Shown in pieces: positions 10,279 through 17,685 of a DNA stretch of 64,000 nt. This stretch comes from Mesorhizobium liriopis (GTDB lineage: Bacteria; Pseudomonadota; Alphaproteobacteria; Rhizobiales; Rhizobiaceae). The stretch covers positions 248,001-312,000 of the forward strand of contig NZ_JAMXQS010000008.1 of assembly GCF_024053505.1 (NCBI RefSeq), read 5' to 3'. Under the pieces are notes generated by a model. It ran no database searches. It was not told where the DNA came from and saw only the letters and a list, made by a program, of their open reading frames with translations. A program made the translations under genes and the position numbers. The stretch's first letter is position 1. Each line of letters opens with the position of its first letter.

Positions 10279-10303
10279 AACGCACCATGTGGCGATTTGT
10301 TCA
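10279..10303 (-). promoter_or_regulatory. Possible degenerate EcfG promoter for the lipoprotein gene
   Basis: On the minus strand TGAAC-N16-CGTT, which differs from the EcfG consensus GGAAC-N16-CGTT by one base in the -35. The -10 lies about 72 bases before the lipoprotein ATG. Weak on its own; listed because exact copies occur next door. Confidence 0.35.
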
Positions 10304-10320
10304 ACGCCCGGCAAAAAAGC

Positions 10321-10494
10321 TCAGATGAAGGTGAAGCCGATGATCCCGGTTCCGATTACGGCAACCGCGAAGGCGCTGATGCGTGCGTAATGCGAGAACC
10401 AAAAGGGCGTGCGGGTGGCGGCCGGTTCGTCGTCAGGAAACGATGCCATCGAGAGCCGAGCTGCATGCTCGAAGTTCTGGACTTCAGCGACCAT
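10321..10494 (-). CDS. Small single-span membrane protein, EcfG-controlled
   Basis: No known family recognised. Start at the ATG at 10494, which has GGAGGAAACGCC upstream; an earlier in-frame start at 10530 lacks this. The 57-residue product has a charged N-terminal half (SFPDDEPAATRT) and one C-terminal membrane helix (ISAFAVAVIGTGIIGFTFI) ending at the stop codon, so it would be tail-anchored in the inner membrane. An exact GGAAC-N16-CGTT promoter lies 29 bases upstream, so it is probably a general stress response gene. Confidence 0.7.
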   Translation of the reverse strand: MVAEVQNFEHAARLSMASFPDDEPAATRTPFWFSHYARISAFAVAVIGTGIIGFTFI

Positions 10495-10522
10495 TGGCGT
10501 TTCCTCCGCACCGTCTCGTTGT

Positions 10523-10547
10523 AACGGCATCAGAGATTAACAGTTCC
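10523..10547 (-). promoter_or_regulatory. EcfG-type promoter, exact consensus
   Basis: On the minus strand GGAAC (10547-10543), 16-base spacer, CGTT (10526-10523). This is an exact match to the alphaproteobacterial EcfG consensus and points at the 57-residue gene that starts at 10494. Confidence 0.85.
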
Positions 10548-10609
10548 TTATGACCGATTTTTCTCGGCTATCGGTGGAACCCATCTCATTCTTTGGGATT
10601 AACAGCGCA

Positions 10610-10735
10610 TGAAGCGGTTGCCGCTGCCTCTCAACCCCCACCCCTCGCGGCACGTTTCTTTTTGAGAACGACGATCCCCCTCCGTCCTTCTCAACCCTCA
10701 AAGCCGGTCCCTCGCGGGCCGGCTTTTTCTTTGGT
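10610..10735 (+). ncRNA. Candidate trans-acting small RNA with C-rich loops
   Basis: A + strand terminator at 10701-10725 has no + strand gene in front of it: both neighbours are transcribed leftward. Upstream are two further hairpins with C-rich loops: TGCCGC (10619-10624) with GCGGCA (10647-10652) around a loop containing CCCCCACCCC, and TTGAGAA (10662-10668) with TTCTCAA (10688-10694) around a loop containing CCCCCTCC. C-rich single-stranded loops that can pair with Shine-Dalgarno sequences are typical of Rhizobiales small RNAs of the cuckoo and similar groups. The 5' end is not defined and no clear promoter was found. Confidence 0.45.
10701..10725 (+). terminator. Strong intrinsic terminator, orphan on + strand
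   Basis: AAGCCGGTCC at 10701-10710, loop CTCGC, GGGCCGGCTT at 10716-10725 (ten pairs, one G-U), followed by TTTCTTT. On the opposite strand it is followed by only three T, so it might also weakly end the HWE kinase transcript. Confidence 0.8.
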
Positions 10736-10776
10736 CTCGCGTGAGAAGCAAGGATAGGAAAGAGGCAGGATGCGGT

Positions 10777-11853
10777 TCAGTCGATCGTGCTGAGGGGGAC
10801 CGTCAATTCGTATCGCAGCTCGCCTTCACTCATGACGAGCGTGGCGTGTCCGCGAAGCGAAGCGGGCACGACGCGCTCGAGCGTCAAGGTGCCGAAACGC
10901 TTCTCGATGCCGTCGAACTCGGCCATCGGCACATCCTCCTGCCAAAGCAGGTTCAGGCTCCGCTCGCCAGCTTCCTCGCTGATGATCTCGGACACGATGT
11001 CGACGCGACCATCAGCCTGGCCCAGCGCCCCGTAACTCAAGGAATTCGCGCCCAATTCGTGCAACGCCAACCCGATATGCAGCGCGGCATTGGGGTTGAG
11101 ATGGAGATCGGGCCCCGCAAAGTCGATCCGCGATTTTCCGGTGGGGAGGTACCGCTCGACCTGGTTGGCCACGAGATCGCGCAACTGGGCGCCGCGCCAG
11201 TTGGAAAGCGTCACCAGATCCTGGGAGGCCGCGATCGATTGCAGCCGGCCACGAAACCGGTTCAGAAAACCGTCGATGGACGTGGAAAAGCGACCGGTCT
11301 GCGATGCGATGCTCTGGATGATGGCGAGGAGGTTCTTCGACCGATGGCTCACCTCGCGCAGCAACATGTGAAGCGCGCGCTCACGCTGTTTCTGCTCGGT
11401 CACATCGACCATGGTCGTCGCAATCGTCTGAACCAGACCTTCTTCATTGCGAAGAGGATCGATCCAGACATTGAACCAATGCGCCACCGGCGACGTAATC
11501 TGCAGCTCGCAGAAGCTGGGCTGGCCGTCCTCCAAGGCGCGATGCTTGAGCTCGGTCAGCCGCGCTGCTTCGCTTGCAGGCAGGTAGTCACCATCGTATG
11601 CGCCAAGAAGACTGGTCTTCCAAAGGCTCGGGACATTCAGAGCCCACACGATCTTCAGTTCGGTGTTCTGCAGCAGGACAGTCGCGCCGGTATGGCGGGC
11701 TGCCAGCGACAGGCTCATTTCAACCGATCGATTTTCCTGCGGCTCCTCTTTCCGATCTTCTGGCCGATCTGCTGGCGACGTTGGAACCAATCGATCCCCC
11801 ATCATCGGATGCCGCGGAGGCGCGGCATCCTCGGATTGATCATGCGGTCCCAT
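10777..11853 (-). CDS. HWE-family sensor histidine kinase with PAS domain
   Basis: Soluble kinase of 358 residues. An N-terminal PAS-like region covers about residues 50-152, followed by the HWE/HisKA_2 dimerisation helix with H170 in LLREVSHRSKNLLAIIQSIASQ. A short HATPase follows, with HELGANSLSYGAL in the N-box. HWE kinases feed the PhyR/NepR/EcfG system, and the gene sits 18 bases after DUF1328 and close to phyR, so it may be a PhyR-directed kinase. No membrane segment is visible. The start at 11853 has a poor ribosome-binding site and is uncertain. Confidence 0.85.
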   Translation of the reverse strand: MGPHDQSEDAAPPRHPMMGDRLVPTSPADRPEDRKEEPQENRSVEMSLSLAARHTGATVLLQNTELKIVWALNVPSLWKTSLLGAYDGDYLPASEAARLTELKHRALEDGQPSFCELQITSPVAHWFNVWIDPLRNEEGLVQTIATTMVDVTEQKQRERALHMLLREVSHRSKNLLAIIQSIASQTGRFSTSIDGFLNRFRGRLQSIAASQDLVTLSNWRGAQLRDLVANQVERYLPTGKSRIDFAGPDLHLNPNAALHIGLALHELGANSLSYGALGQADGRVDIVSEIISEEAGERSLNLLWQEDVPMAEFDGIEKRFGTLTLERVVPASLRGHATLVMSEGELRYELTVPLSTID

Positions 11854-11871
11854 AGTGCCTGACTATGCGCG

Positions 11872-12039
11872 TCAGGAAGCGCGGCGGAAAAAACCCGCCA
11901 GAACGGAAATCACCAGGAAGGCGAGGAAGATGAAAAGCAGCAGTTGCGCGATGCCTGCGGACGCGCCCGCAATGCCGCCGAGACCCAACGCGCCAGCGAT
12001 GATGGCCACAACCAGAAACACCAATGCCCAGTACAACAT
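11872..12039 (-). CDS. DUF1328 small membrane protein (YtjA family)
   Basis: A 55-residue protein with two hydrophobic helices ([19 protein letters not shown] and a second around [22 protein letters not shown]) and a short basic end. Start at the ATG at 12039 with TTAGGAGG upstream. DUF1328 proteins are small inner-membrane proteins of unknown function, often stress-induced. A perfect EcfG promoter on this strand lies about 40 bases before the start, so it belongs to the stress regulon and probably shares a transcript with the HWE kinase. Confidence 0.88.
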   Translation of the reverse strand: MLYWALVFLVVAIIAGALGLGGIAGASAGIAQLLLFIFLAFLVISVLAGFFRRAS

Positions 12040-12077
12040 GTCCGTGCCTCCTAAGGTTTGTCGGGGAATGAGTTCGA

Positions 12078-12104
12078 GGAACGGCAGCCGCGACAAAACG
12101 TTCC
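12078..12104. promoter_or_regulatory. Bidirectional EcfG promoter
   Basis: GGAAC at 12078-12082 and CGTT at 12099-12102 on the + strand, spacer 16. On the - strand GGAAC (12104-12100) and CGTT (12083-12080), spacer also 16. Both strands match the consensus exactly because the site has the symmetric form GGAACG...CGTTCC. The minus arm serves DUF1328; the plus arm would run antisense into the 3' end of phyR. Confidence 0.8.
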
Positions 12105-12166
12105 GCCCTCTTCCCCGAGAAGGAGCGGTTGCCACACCTGCGCTGAGACCTGAAAGGCGGAGCGGC

Positions 12167-12961
12167 TCAGGCCGCCGCCTTCGCCTGCCGATCGAAGAAC
12201 AGCGCCTGGCTGATCAATGCCTTCACCATGTCCGGATTGAACGGCTTGGTGACAAGGAAAGCCGGTTCCGGTCGCTCGCCGGTCAGCAGGCGCTCCGGGA
12301 AAGCCGTGATGAAGATCACCGGCACCGAAGTCGAGGACAGGATCTCGTTCACGGCGTCGATGCCCGACGAACCGTCCGCCAACTGAATGTCGGCCAAGAC
12401 CATCTTGGGGTGCGCCTTGTTGAACAGCGCGGTCGCCTCCGCATGGGTGCGGGCGACACCGACCACATTGTGGCCGAGGCTTTCCACCATTTCCTCGATG
12501 TCCATCGCGATCAGAGGCTCGTCCTCGATGATCATGATGTCCGTCGCGACCTGGCGTGAGATTTCGTTGCTGGCTTCGGTCAGAAGCCTGGAGAATTCTT
12601 CCTCGCTCACATCCATGACCTCGGCCGCCTCACGCTCATCGAAGCCTTCGACGGCGACGAGCAGAAAGGCCTGGCGCGGGGCAGGGGCGATGGCCGTCAG
12701 GTTGGCTGCCGCGCGCTGCTCCCAGATCGAGGTCGGGGATTCCTGCGGCACACGGATGGCGACCGAGGTGAAAAGCTTGGCGAAGACCTTGTAGAGTGCG
12801 ATGCGGTCGCTGGAAGCCTTGGGGAAAATGCTGGTATCTGCGATCAGGGCTTCGAGCATCGCGGCAACGAGGGCATCACCGCTGGCCTGAGAACCGGAAA
12901 CCGCCCGCGAGAAGCGCCGAAGAAAAGGCAGGTGCGGCGCAATAGTGGCGGACAAACTCAT
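12167..12961 (-). CDS. phyR: Anti-anti-sigma response regulator PhyR
   Basis: Central switch of the alphaproteobacterial general stress response. The 264-residue protein has an N-terminal sigma-factor-like domain (residues 1-135, sigma2- and sigma4-like helices) and a C-terminal receiver with acidic residues E146/D147, phosphoacceptor D191 ([10 protein letters not shown]) and K239. When phosphorylated, the sigma-like domain binds NepR and frees EcfG. It is divergent from nepR-ecfG, with an exact EcfG promoter on each strand between them, giving positive feedback. Confidence 0.96.
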   Translation of the reverse strand: MSLSATIAPHLPFLRRFSRAVSGSQASGDALVAAMLEALIADTSIFPKASSDRIALYKVFAKLFTSVAIRVPQESPTSIWEQRAAANLTAIAPAPRQAFLLVAVEGFDEREAAEVMDVSEEEFSRLLTEASNEISRQVATDIMIIEDEPLIAMDIEEMVESLGHNVVGVARTHAEATALFNKAHPKMVLADIQLADGSSGIDAVNEILSSTSVPVIFITAFPERLLTGERPEPAFLVTKPFNPDMVKALISQALFFDRQAKAAA

Positions 12962-13046
12962 ATTGGAAATTCTCCCTCAACGCGACTTCAAGCACAGAGC
13001 TTCGGGCATGGGGTGCCCTTGGTCCAGCCCCATTGCCCATACACCA

Positions 13047-13071
13047 AACGCCTTTTCACCTGAATTGTTCC
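13047..13071 (-). promoter_or_regulatory. EcfG promoter for phyR
   Basis: Minus-strand GGAAC (13071-13067), 16-base spacer, CGTT (13050-13047); exact consensus, 86 bases upstream of the phyR ATG. Confidence 0.88.
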
Positions 13072-13078
13072 TGAACAA

Positions 13079-13103
13079 GGAACGAAATCGCGCCCGCACC
13101 GTT
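13079..13103 (+). promoter_or_regulatory. EcfG promoter for nepR-ecfG
   Basis: GGAAC at 13079-13083, 16-base spacer, CGTT at 13100-13103; exact consensus. Its -35 lies seven bases from the -35 of the divergent phyR promoter, forming the palindrome GTTCCTGAACAAGGAAC at 13067-13083. The nepR leader is about 230 bases and shows no other gene. Confidence 0.88.
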
Positions 13104-13338
13104 TGAGGCCGGTTGGGGATCGAATCCAGCCGGGTGAAGTCAACGGGGAGGTTGTACTTCAAGCGCGACCGGTCGGTTTTGTTCCCGACGCATGCTGGCA
13201 GAAGATTTCGCCGTTGCCTATGTTTCCCGGAAGGCTGGGCGGCGGTCGATCAGGCGGGATATTCCTGCCTGGTTCGCAGAGCCGGCAAGAGTTGAACAAG
13301 GGTGCGCGTCCTTCAGGGTGATTGGGGCCATTGAACGA

Positions 13339-13533
13339 ATGAGCGATGACGAAAAAGGCGTAGCGGATGCCGGCAAGGCGTCCGGCCGCGTCGATCCGCT
13401 GGGTACGAACTCGGAGATCGGTCGCAAGCTGCGGCAATACTACGATGAACTGGTGTCCGACGATGTGCCCGACCGCTTCGCGCAACTCCTGAGTCAGCTC
13501 GAAGGCGCGGAAACCTCGCGCAAGGAAGGCTGA
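13339..13533 (+). CDS. nepR: Anti-sigma factor NepR
   Basis: The 64-residue product has the NepR core IGRKLRQYYDELVSDDVPDRFAQLLSQLE, which forms the two helices that hold EcfG inactive and are captured by phosphorylated PhyR. The start at the ATG at 13339 gives the usual length and an N-terminal acidic tail; the upstream ribosome-binding site is weak, so a slightly different start is possible. It lies three bases before ecfG, so the anti-sigma and sigma factors are co-translated. Confidence 0.92.
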   Translation: MSDDEKGVADAGKASGRVDPLGTNSEIGRKLRQYYDELVSDDVPDRFAQLLSQLEGAETSRKEG

Positions 13534-13536
13534 TCC

Positions 13537-14085
13537 ATGGCCGTTTCTCAGGGTTTCAAAAAGGACCTTCTGGGCGCCATCCCGAGCCTTCGTGCCTTCG
13601 CCGTATCGCTGTCTCAGAATGCCGACAAGGCCGACGATCTGGTGCAGGAAACGCTGGTCAAGGCGTGGGACAAGCACGAGAGCTTCCAGCCGGGCACCAA
13701 TCTGAAGGCATGGCTCTTCACCATCCTGCGCAACGAATTCTACTCGCAGATGCGCAAGCGCGGACGCGAGGTGCAGGACAGCGATGGCGTGATGACCGGA
13801 CGTCTCGCGGTGCACCCCTCGCAGCACGGCATGCTCGATCTCAAGGATTTCCGCGGGGCGCTCGAGCAGCTGCCCGAAGACCAGCGCGAAGCGATCATCC
13901 TGATCGGAGCCTCGGGCTTTTCCTACGAGGAAGCGGCCGAAATCTGCGATTGCGCGGTGGGCACGATCAAGAGCCGTGTCAGCCGGGCGCGCACGCGTCT
14001 GCAAGATATCCTGAAGATCTCGGGCGATTCCGACTACGGACCGGATGCGATCGCGTCGCAGGTGATGGGGTCGAGCGCGGCCTGA
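13537..14085 (+). CDS. ecfG: General stress response ECF sigma factor EcfG
   Basis: ECF15-group sigma factor of 182 residues. Region 2 covers about residues 12-80 (QNADKADDLVQETLVKAWD, LKAWLFTILRNEFYSQMRKR) and region 4 about residues 105-160 (LPEDQREAIILIGASGFSYEEAAEICDCAVGTIKSRVSRAR). It directs RNA polymerase to GGAAC-N16-CGTT promoters, several of which are visible in this window, including its own. A 9-base hairpin (14092-14116) without U-run separates it from the convergent regulator gene. Confidence 0.95.
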   Translation: MAVSQGFKKDLLGAIPSLRAFAVSLSQNADKADDLVQETLVKAWDKHESFQPGTNLKAWLFTILRNEFYSQMRKRGREVQDSDGVMTGRLAVHPSQHGMLDLKDFRGALEQLPEDQREAIILIGASGFSYEEAAEICDCAVGTIKSRVSRARTRLQDILKISGDSDYGPDAIASQVMGSSAA

Positions 14086-14100
14086 CGGTGCTGGCGCAGC

Positions 14101-14559
14101 CTAAAGCGCTGCGCCATTCCGCCTTTGCCTGCTCTCAAGCGCGCGCGACACGGCACCCAGCAGTTCGTCGCTCGCATAGGGCTTGTTGATCACGGCAACG
14201 TCGGGAAACGAGGAAAACGCCTCGTCGGCGTCGCTGTAACCGGATGCAAAGATGAAAGGCACGCTGCGCTCCTTGAGACGCTGTGCGAAAGCGAGGGAAG
14301 AAACGCCGCCCAACATGACATCGATGATGGCAACGTCGTATTCACCGAAATCGAAACCGTCGCCTTGCGTTTCGCTGATGCTGCGCAGGATGGAAACGTC
14401 GCCCGCTCCGTGATCGCGGCACAGCTGTTCGACATCCATGGCGATCAGGAATTCGTCTTCCAGCAGCAGGACGCGTGCGCCGTCCAGCGCGCCAGTGGTC
14501 AAAGCAGAATCACTCCGGTCATGGTGTTGCAGTGGATGGGAGAGCGGATGGGCTGTCAT
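14101..14559 (-). CDS. Single-domain response regulator, FATGUY type (MrrA/SdrG-like)
   Basis: A stand-alone receiver of 152 residues with an N-terminal tail of about 28 residues. Acidic pair E34/D35, phosphoacceptor D80 and K126 are present. The segment PFIFASGYSDA at residues 101-111 matches the FAT-G-Y signature of the FATGUY receivers, such as Caulobacter MrrA and Sphingomonas SdrG, which pass phosphoryl groups among HWE kinases and PhyR. Position next to ecfG supports that role. Start at 14559 is tentative; a start nearer residue 20 is possible. Confidence 0.82.
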   Translation of the reverse strand: MTAHPLSHPLQHHDRSDSALTTGALDGARVLLLEDEFLIAMDVEQLCRDHGAGDVSILRSISETQGDGFDFGEYDVAIIDVMLGGVSSLAFAQRLKERSVPFIFASGYSDADEAFSSFPDVAVINKPYASDELLGAVSRALESRQRRNGAAL

Positions 14560-14746
14560 TTAAAAAAGACGTGTTGGCCGGGACGTTCTGGTCGCTCAGC
14601 GCCTGAAACGATGAAAGACCGAGAAAAACCGGCTGTGCCGTCCTTTCGTGTCAGGGGATAAGGGACGGAGCGGGCTGGACAGACTGCACAAACCCTCCTG
14701 ATCCTCTGCGGAAACCGAGCAGCCCAAACCAAGCCGGAGGGGCACC

Positions 14747-15148
14747 ATGGCAACAGACAAATCTCACGCTTCCGCACGCAAGGCGCCGACCAAGGTGGCC
14801 GTGAAGCGGGATATCCTCGACATCAACGAAACCGAAAACGGAACCGAAAAGGAGACCATCATGGCAGCCGATCTCGAAGCCGACATCCGCCAGCTGCGCG
14901 AAGACGTGGCCGCTCTCGCCAAGCAACTCGCGGCGACCACCCAGCATGGCGCCGGGACAGCCCGCGCAGTGGCGCTTGAGGGCGTCGATCACCTGCGCCT
15001 GCAGGGCGAAGCGGCGATCGACGCGCTGCGCAGCAATGCCCGCGATCTCGAAGCCCAGCTGACGAGCTCGGTGCGCGAGAAGCCCGTGACCTCGCTCGCG
15101 ATCGCAGCCGGCATCGGCTTCCTGTTCGCGCTTTTCACCCGGCGCTGA
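14747..15148 (+). CDS. DUF883 (ElaB/YqjD-like) membrane-anchored protein
   Basis: The 133-residue protein has a basic N-terminus, a long amphipathic coiled-coil region (residues about 40-108, with ADLEADIRQLREDVAALAKQL) and a C-terminal membrane anchor (VTSLAIAAGIGFLFALFTRR). This layout is that of the ElaB/YqjD/DUF883 family, whose E. coli members bind ribosomes and localise them to the membrane in stationary phase. A strong CCGGAGGGG site precedes the ATG. It is followed by a holin-superfamily-like gene, as is common in alphaproteobacteria. No exact EcfG promoter was found before it. Confidence 0.85.
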   Translation: MATDKSHASARKAPTKVAVKRDILDINETENGTEKETIMAADLEADIRQLREDVAALAKQLAATTQHGAGTARAVALEGVDHLRLQGEAAIDALRSNARDLEAQLTSSVREKPVTSLAIAAGIGFLFALFTRR

Positions 15149-15185
15149 TCCGGCCGGCATCATCAATCGAGAGGGGGCCTGGGCG

Positions 15186-15680
15186 ATGATCAGTATGCTG
15201 GGATCGATGATCCTTGGCACGGCTTCGGCCGAAGCCGGTATCGCGGTGAAACGTGCCAAGGCGGCGGTCGCCGCCTATGCCGTGGGCGGCATCCTGCTGA
15301 TCCTGGGCCTAGGCTTCCTCTTGCTTGCGGCTTACGCCTGGGCCGCGAACCGGTATGGCCCGGTACAGGCAGCACTGGGCTTCGGCGGCGGATTCATTCT
15401 CATTGGGGCCGTCTTCATCTTCGCCCACCGCGTTTCATCAACCCGCAAGCGGCGCATCGACGAGGCCCGGCGTGCGGCCGAAGCGCGGAGCCTGGCCACC
15501 ACGGCTGCGATCTCCTCCCTGCCGACGGCGATCGCAAGCCCGCAGACCGTCCCTTTGATCGGCCTCGCCGGTGCCTTTGCCGTTGGTTACGCGATCTTCC
15601 GCGAGAACCGCAGACCCCCCAGGCCCGTGGTTCGCAGGATGCCGCCGCCATCCCCGTTCACCGGAGCGCCTCCGCTCTGA
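15186..15680 (+). CDS. Phage-holin-superfamily-like membrane protein
   Basis: The 164-residue product has two close N-terminal membrane helices (AVAAYAVGGILLILGLGFLLLAAYAW and AALGFGGGFILIGAVFIFAHR), a basic-to-acidic cytoplasmic helix rich in Arg and Ala, a third weaker hydrophobic segment (PLIGLAGAFAVGYAIF) and a proline-rich tail. This resembles the DUF1469/holin-like proteins that accompany DUF883 genes. It follows DUF883 by 37 bases with GAGAGGGGG upstream and is probably co-transcribed. It is not part of a prophage; no phage genes are nearby. Confidence 0.72.
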   Translation: MISMLGSMILGTASAEAGIAVKRAKAAVAAYAVGGILLILGLGFLLLAAYAWAANRYGPVQAALGFGGGFILIGAVFIFAHRVSSTRKRRIDEARRAAEARSLATTAAISSLPTAIASPQTVPLIGLAGAFAVGYAIFRENRRPPRPVVRRMPPPSPFTGAPPL

Positions 15681-15737
15681 GGCGGCGTCGGCTGCAGCTC
15701 GGGCCTGTCTCGTCCGAGCGAGCCTCAATCCTCGATA

Positions 15738-17261
15738 TCAGACCTGTTCAGGCGTCAGGGGAAGCGTGATCGTGGCCTTCACGCCATCGGGCAGGAACTC
15801 GTGCTCGACATGGCTGCCCAGAACCTTGCCCAGGCTGCGGCGGATCAGGATCGAACCGAAGCCGTGCTGGTTCGGCTTCTCGACGGCCGGACCGCCGCGT
15901 TCTACCCAATCGAGCTGCATCAGCCCAGGCGCGGTGAGACGCCAGCCGAATTCCACATGGCCGCGCGGGACGGACAGGGCGCCGTATTTCAGCGCATTGC
16001 TCGCGAGTTCATGAAGGATGAGGCCGAGGCCCAGGGCCTGGTCGGGCGGCAGAACGAGATCGGGGCCCTCGAGACGGATGCGCGGGTTCTTGGCATCATC
16101 GAAGGGGCCGACTTCGAGCTTCACCAGATCCAGCATGGCAATGCCGCGCCATTCCTGATCGGACAGAAGATTATGGGCGAGACCCAGCGCCTGCAGGCGC
16201 CCCGAGAAGGCATCGAGAAACTCCCGCGGCTTTTTCGCATGCCGCACGGTCTGACTTGCCAGGGCCTGCACGGTCGCAAGCGTGTTCTTCACCCGGTGGT
16301 TGATCTCGCGTAGCAAAAGCCTTTGGCGCTCGTCGCCGGCCTTGCGCTCGGTGATGTCGAAATTCACGCCGAACACGAGGAGAGGCTGGCCGCTTTCATC
16401 GCGTTCGACCACTCTTCCGCGCGCCGCCAGCCATTGGGGCGGATCGGTGTCGCGGATGCGGTATTCGCCCTCATATTCCCCGGTCGTGCCGATGGCCTCC
16501 CGGAACCGCGCACGGCTGACCTTCAGATCGCGGCGGTCGATGGTCGCGAAAAGGGTGCGCGCGCGGATTTCGGTGGCCGGCTCGAACCCAAACAAAGTGG
16601 GCAGAAGCGGGTCGCATTCGATGGTGTGGTGGCGGATATCCCAGACCCAGCTCGCAAGGCCGGCCGCCTCGAGTGCGATGCCGCGGCGCTTTTCCTCCCG
16701 TGCGAGCGCCAGACTGGCTATCGCGCCCGAGCGCGAGGCGTGCTTAAGCGAAAACAGGCTCGACGCAAGCCCGGCCAAGCCGCGCAGCTGATCGAGAACG
16801 GCATCTTCGACCGACGCGAGAGGTTCGAAGCCGTAGGCCGCCAAAGTGCCGATTCGAAACCCGTCCACGACCACCGGAATGCCGACATAGGACCGTATAT
16901 GCGGCTCGCCGACGACGTGAGTGTTGTCGAGGAAGCGCGCGTCCTCATGGGTGTCGCCGACCATGAGAATCTCGCCTAGAGCCAGAGTGTAGGCGCAGAA
17001 CGAGGTTTCGACCGGCGTTTCCTTCAGCTCCGCGCCGAAACAGGCGCTGAACCATTGGCGGCTGTCGTCCATGACGCTGACAACCGCGACCGGCAGCTTC
17101 AGGAGATGGGCGACCGCTGCGGCGAGTATCTGGAAATCATTATCGCCCGAGCTATCCATGAGCTGCAGCGAGCGCAGCGCCTCCAGTCGAGCGCTGTCAC
17201 CGATGATGCCGGCGACCGAGGCTGGCAAGTGTTTCGAAGATATGTCTATCGCAAGCGACAA
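15738..17261 (-). CDS. HWE-family histidine kinase with GAF and PAS domains
   Basis: Soluble sensor kinase of 507 residues. GAF covers about residues 25-175 (VAVVSVMDDSRQWFSACFG, HIRSYVGIPVV), PAS/PAC about 195-305, and the HWE dimerisation helix has H322 in LLREINHRVKNTLATVQALASQ, followed by a HATPase with LHELASNALKYGAL. GAF domains of this sort bind small ligands or chromophores; none can be assigned. Likely a second input to PhyR. The start codon is TTG at 17261 with a weak ribosome-binding site, so the N-terminus is uncertain. Confidence 0.85.
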   Translation of the reverse strand: MSLAIDISSKHLPASVAGIIGDSARLEALRSLQLMDSSGDNDFQILAAAVAHLLKLPVAVVSVMDDSRQWFSACFGAELKETPVETSFCAYTLALGEILMVGDTHEDARFLDNTHVVGEPHIRSYVGIPVVVDGFRIGTLAAYGFEPLASVEDAVLDQLRGLAGLASSLFSLKHASRSGAIASLALAREEKRRGIALEAAGLASWVWDIRHHTIECDPLLPTLFGFEPATEIRARTLFATIDRRDLKVSRARFREAIGTTGEYEGEYRIRDTDPPQWLAARGRVVERDESGQPLLVFGVNFDITERKAGDERQRLLLREINHRVKNTLATVQALASQTVRHAKKPREFLDAFSGRLQALGLAHNLLSDQEWRGIAMLDLVKLEVGPFDDAKNPRIRLEGPDLVLPPDQALGLGLILHELASNALKYGALSVPRGHVEFGWRLTAPGLMQLDWVERGGPAVEKPNQHGFGSILIRRSLGKVLGSHVEHEFLPDGVKATITLPLTPEQV

Positions 17262-17326
17262 GTCTCGCCGATCCCTGGAAGTTGTGGCGCTGTTTCAGTG
17301 TTCCGAAGAGTGGCGTGGTAACGGAC

Positions 17327-17351
17327 GGAACCTGTGTCGTGCAAGCGCATT
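17327..17351 (+). promoter_or_regulatory. Near-consensus EcfG promoter
   Basis: GGAAC at 17327-17331, 16-base spacer, CATT at 17348-17351 (one mismatch to CGTT). It lies about 50 bases before the 55-residue membrane-protein gene. Confidence 0.5.
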
Positions 17352-17402
17352 CCAATCACAAGTTTCGGCCCCCAACGGCCTCCCATCGTGAAGGAAGCGG
17401 AT

Positions 17403-17570
17403 ATGTCCAAGATTGTGAACGAAGAACGCGCGCGCCAGGGCCGTCGGGGATCCACTGTGCTGATCATTCTCGTGGTGGCGCTCATTCTGGCGGCGATCGG
17501 CTGGTTCGCGGTCGAATATTACGGCCAGAGCATCGACAACCAGCCGACCCAGCTCGACACAGCGAACTGA
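17403..17570 (+). CDS. Small single-span membrane protein
   Basis: The 55-residue product has a basic N-terminus (NEERARQGRRG), one membrane helix (STVLIILVVALILAAIGWFAVEYYG) and a short polar tail (QSIDNQPTQLDTAN). It has no cysteine and no known motif. GAAGGAAG precedes the ATG. Its position between a stress kinase and a PRC-barrel gene, and a near-consensus EcfG site upstream, suggest a stress-regulon membrane protein. A terminator follows at 17592. Confidence 0.7.
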   Translation: MSKIVNEERARQGRRGSTVLIILVVALILAAIGWFAVEYYGQSIDNQPTQLDTAN

Positions 17571-17591
17571 CGATCCTCGCAGGGCGCGGTC

Positions 17592-17611
17592 AGGCCTCCT
17601 TCGGGAGGCCT
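17592..17611 (+). terminator. Intrinsic terminator
   Basis: AGGCCTCC, loop TTCG, GGAGGCCT, then TTTCG. It ends the 55-residue gene transcript. Confidence 0.85.
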
Positions 17612-17685
17612 TTTCGTATGTGTCGCCGACAGTCCCGAATGCACCCAACGGAAGCCACAAAACTTGGCAGGCCGATCCGAACAAA

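Noticed and set aside
10576-10600. GGAAC at 10576 as an EcfG promoter for the candidate small RNA
   Set aside because: At spacing 16 the -10 would read GATT, two mismatches to CGTT; not strong enough to call.
15186-15680. Holin-like gene as a prophage remnant
   Set aside because: No endolysin, integrase, capsid or attachment site is near; the DUF883/holin-like pair is a common chromosomal pair in alphaproteobacteria.
17280-17304. Minus-strand GGAAC before the second HWE kinase as an EcfG promoter
   Set aside because: The expected -10 reads AACT, which does not match CGTT.
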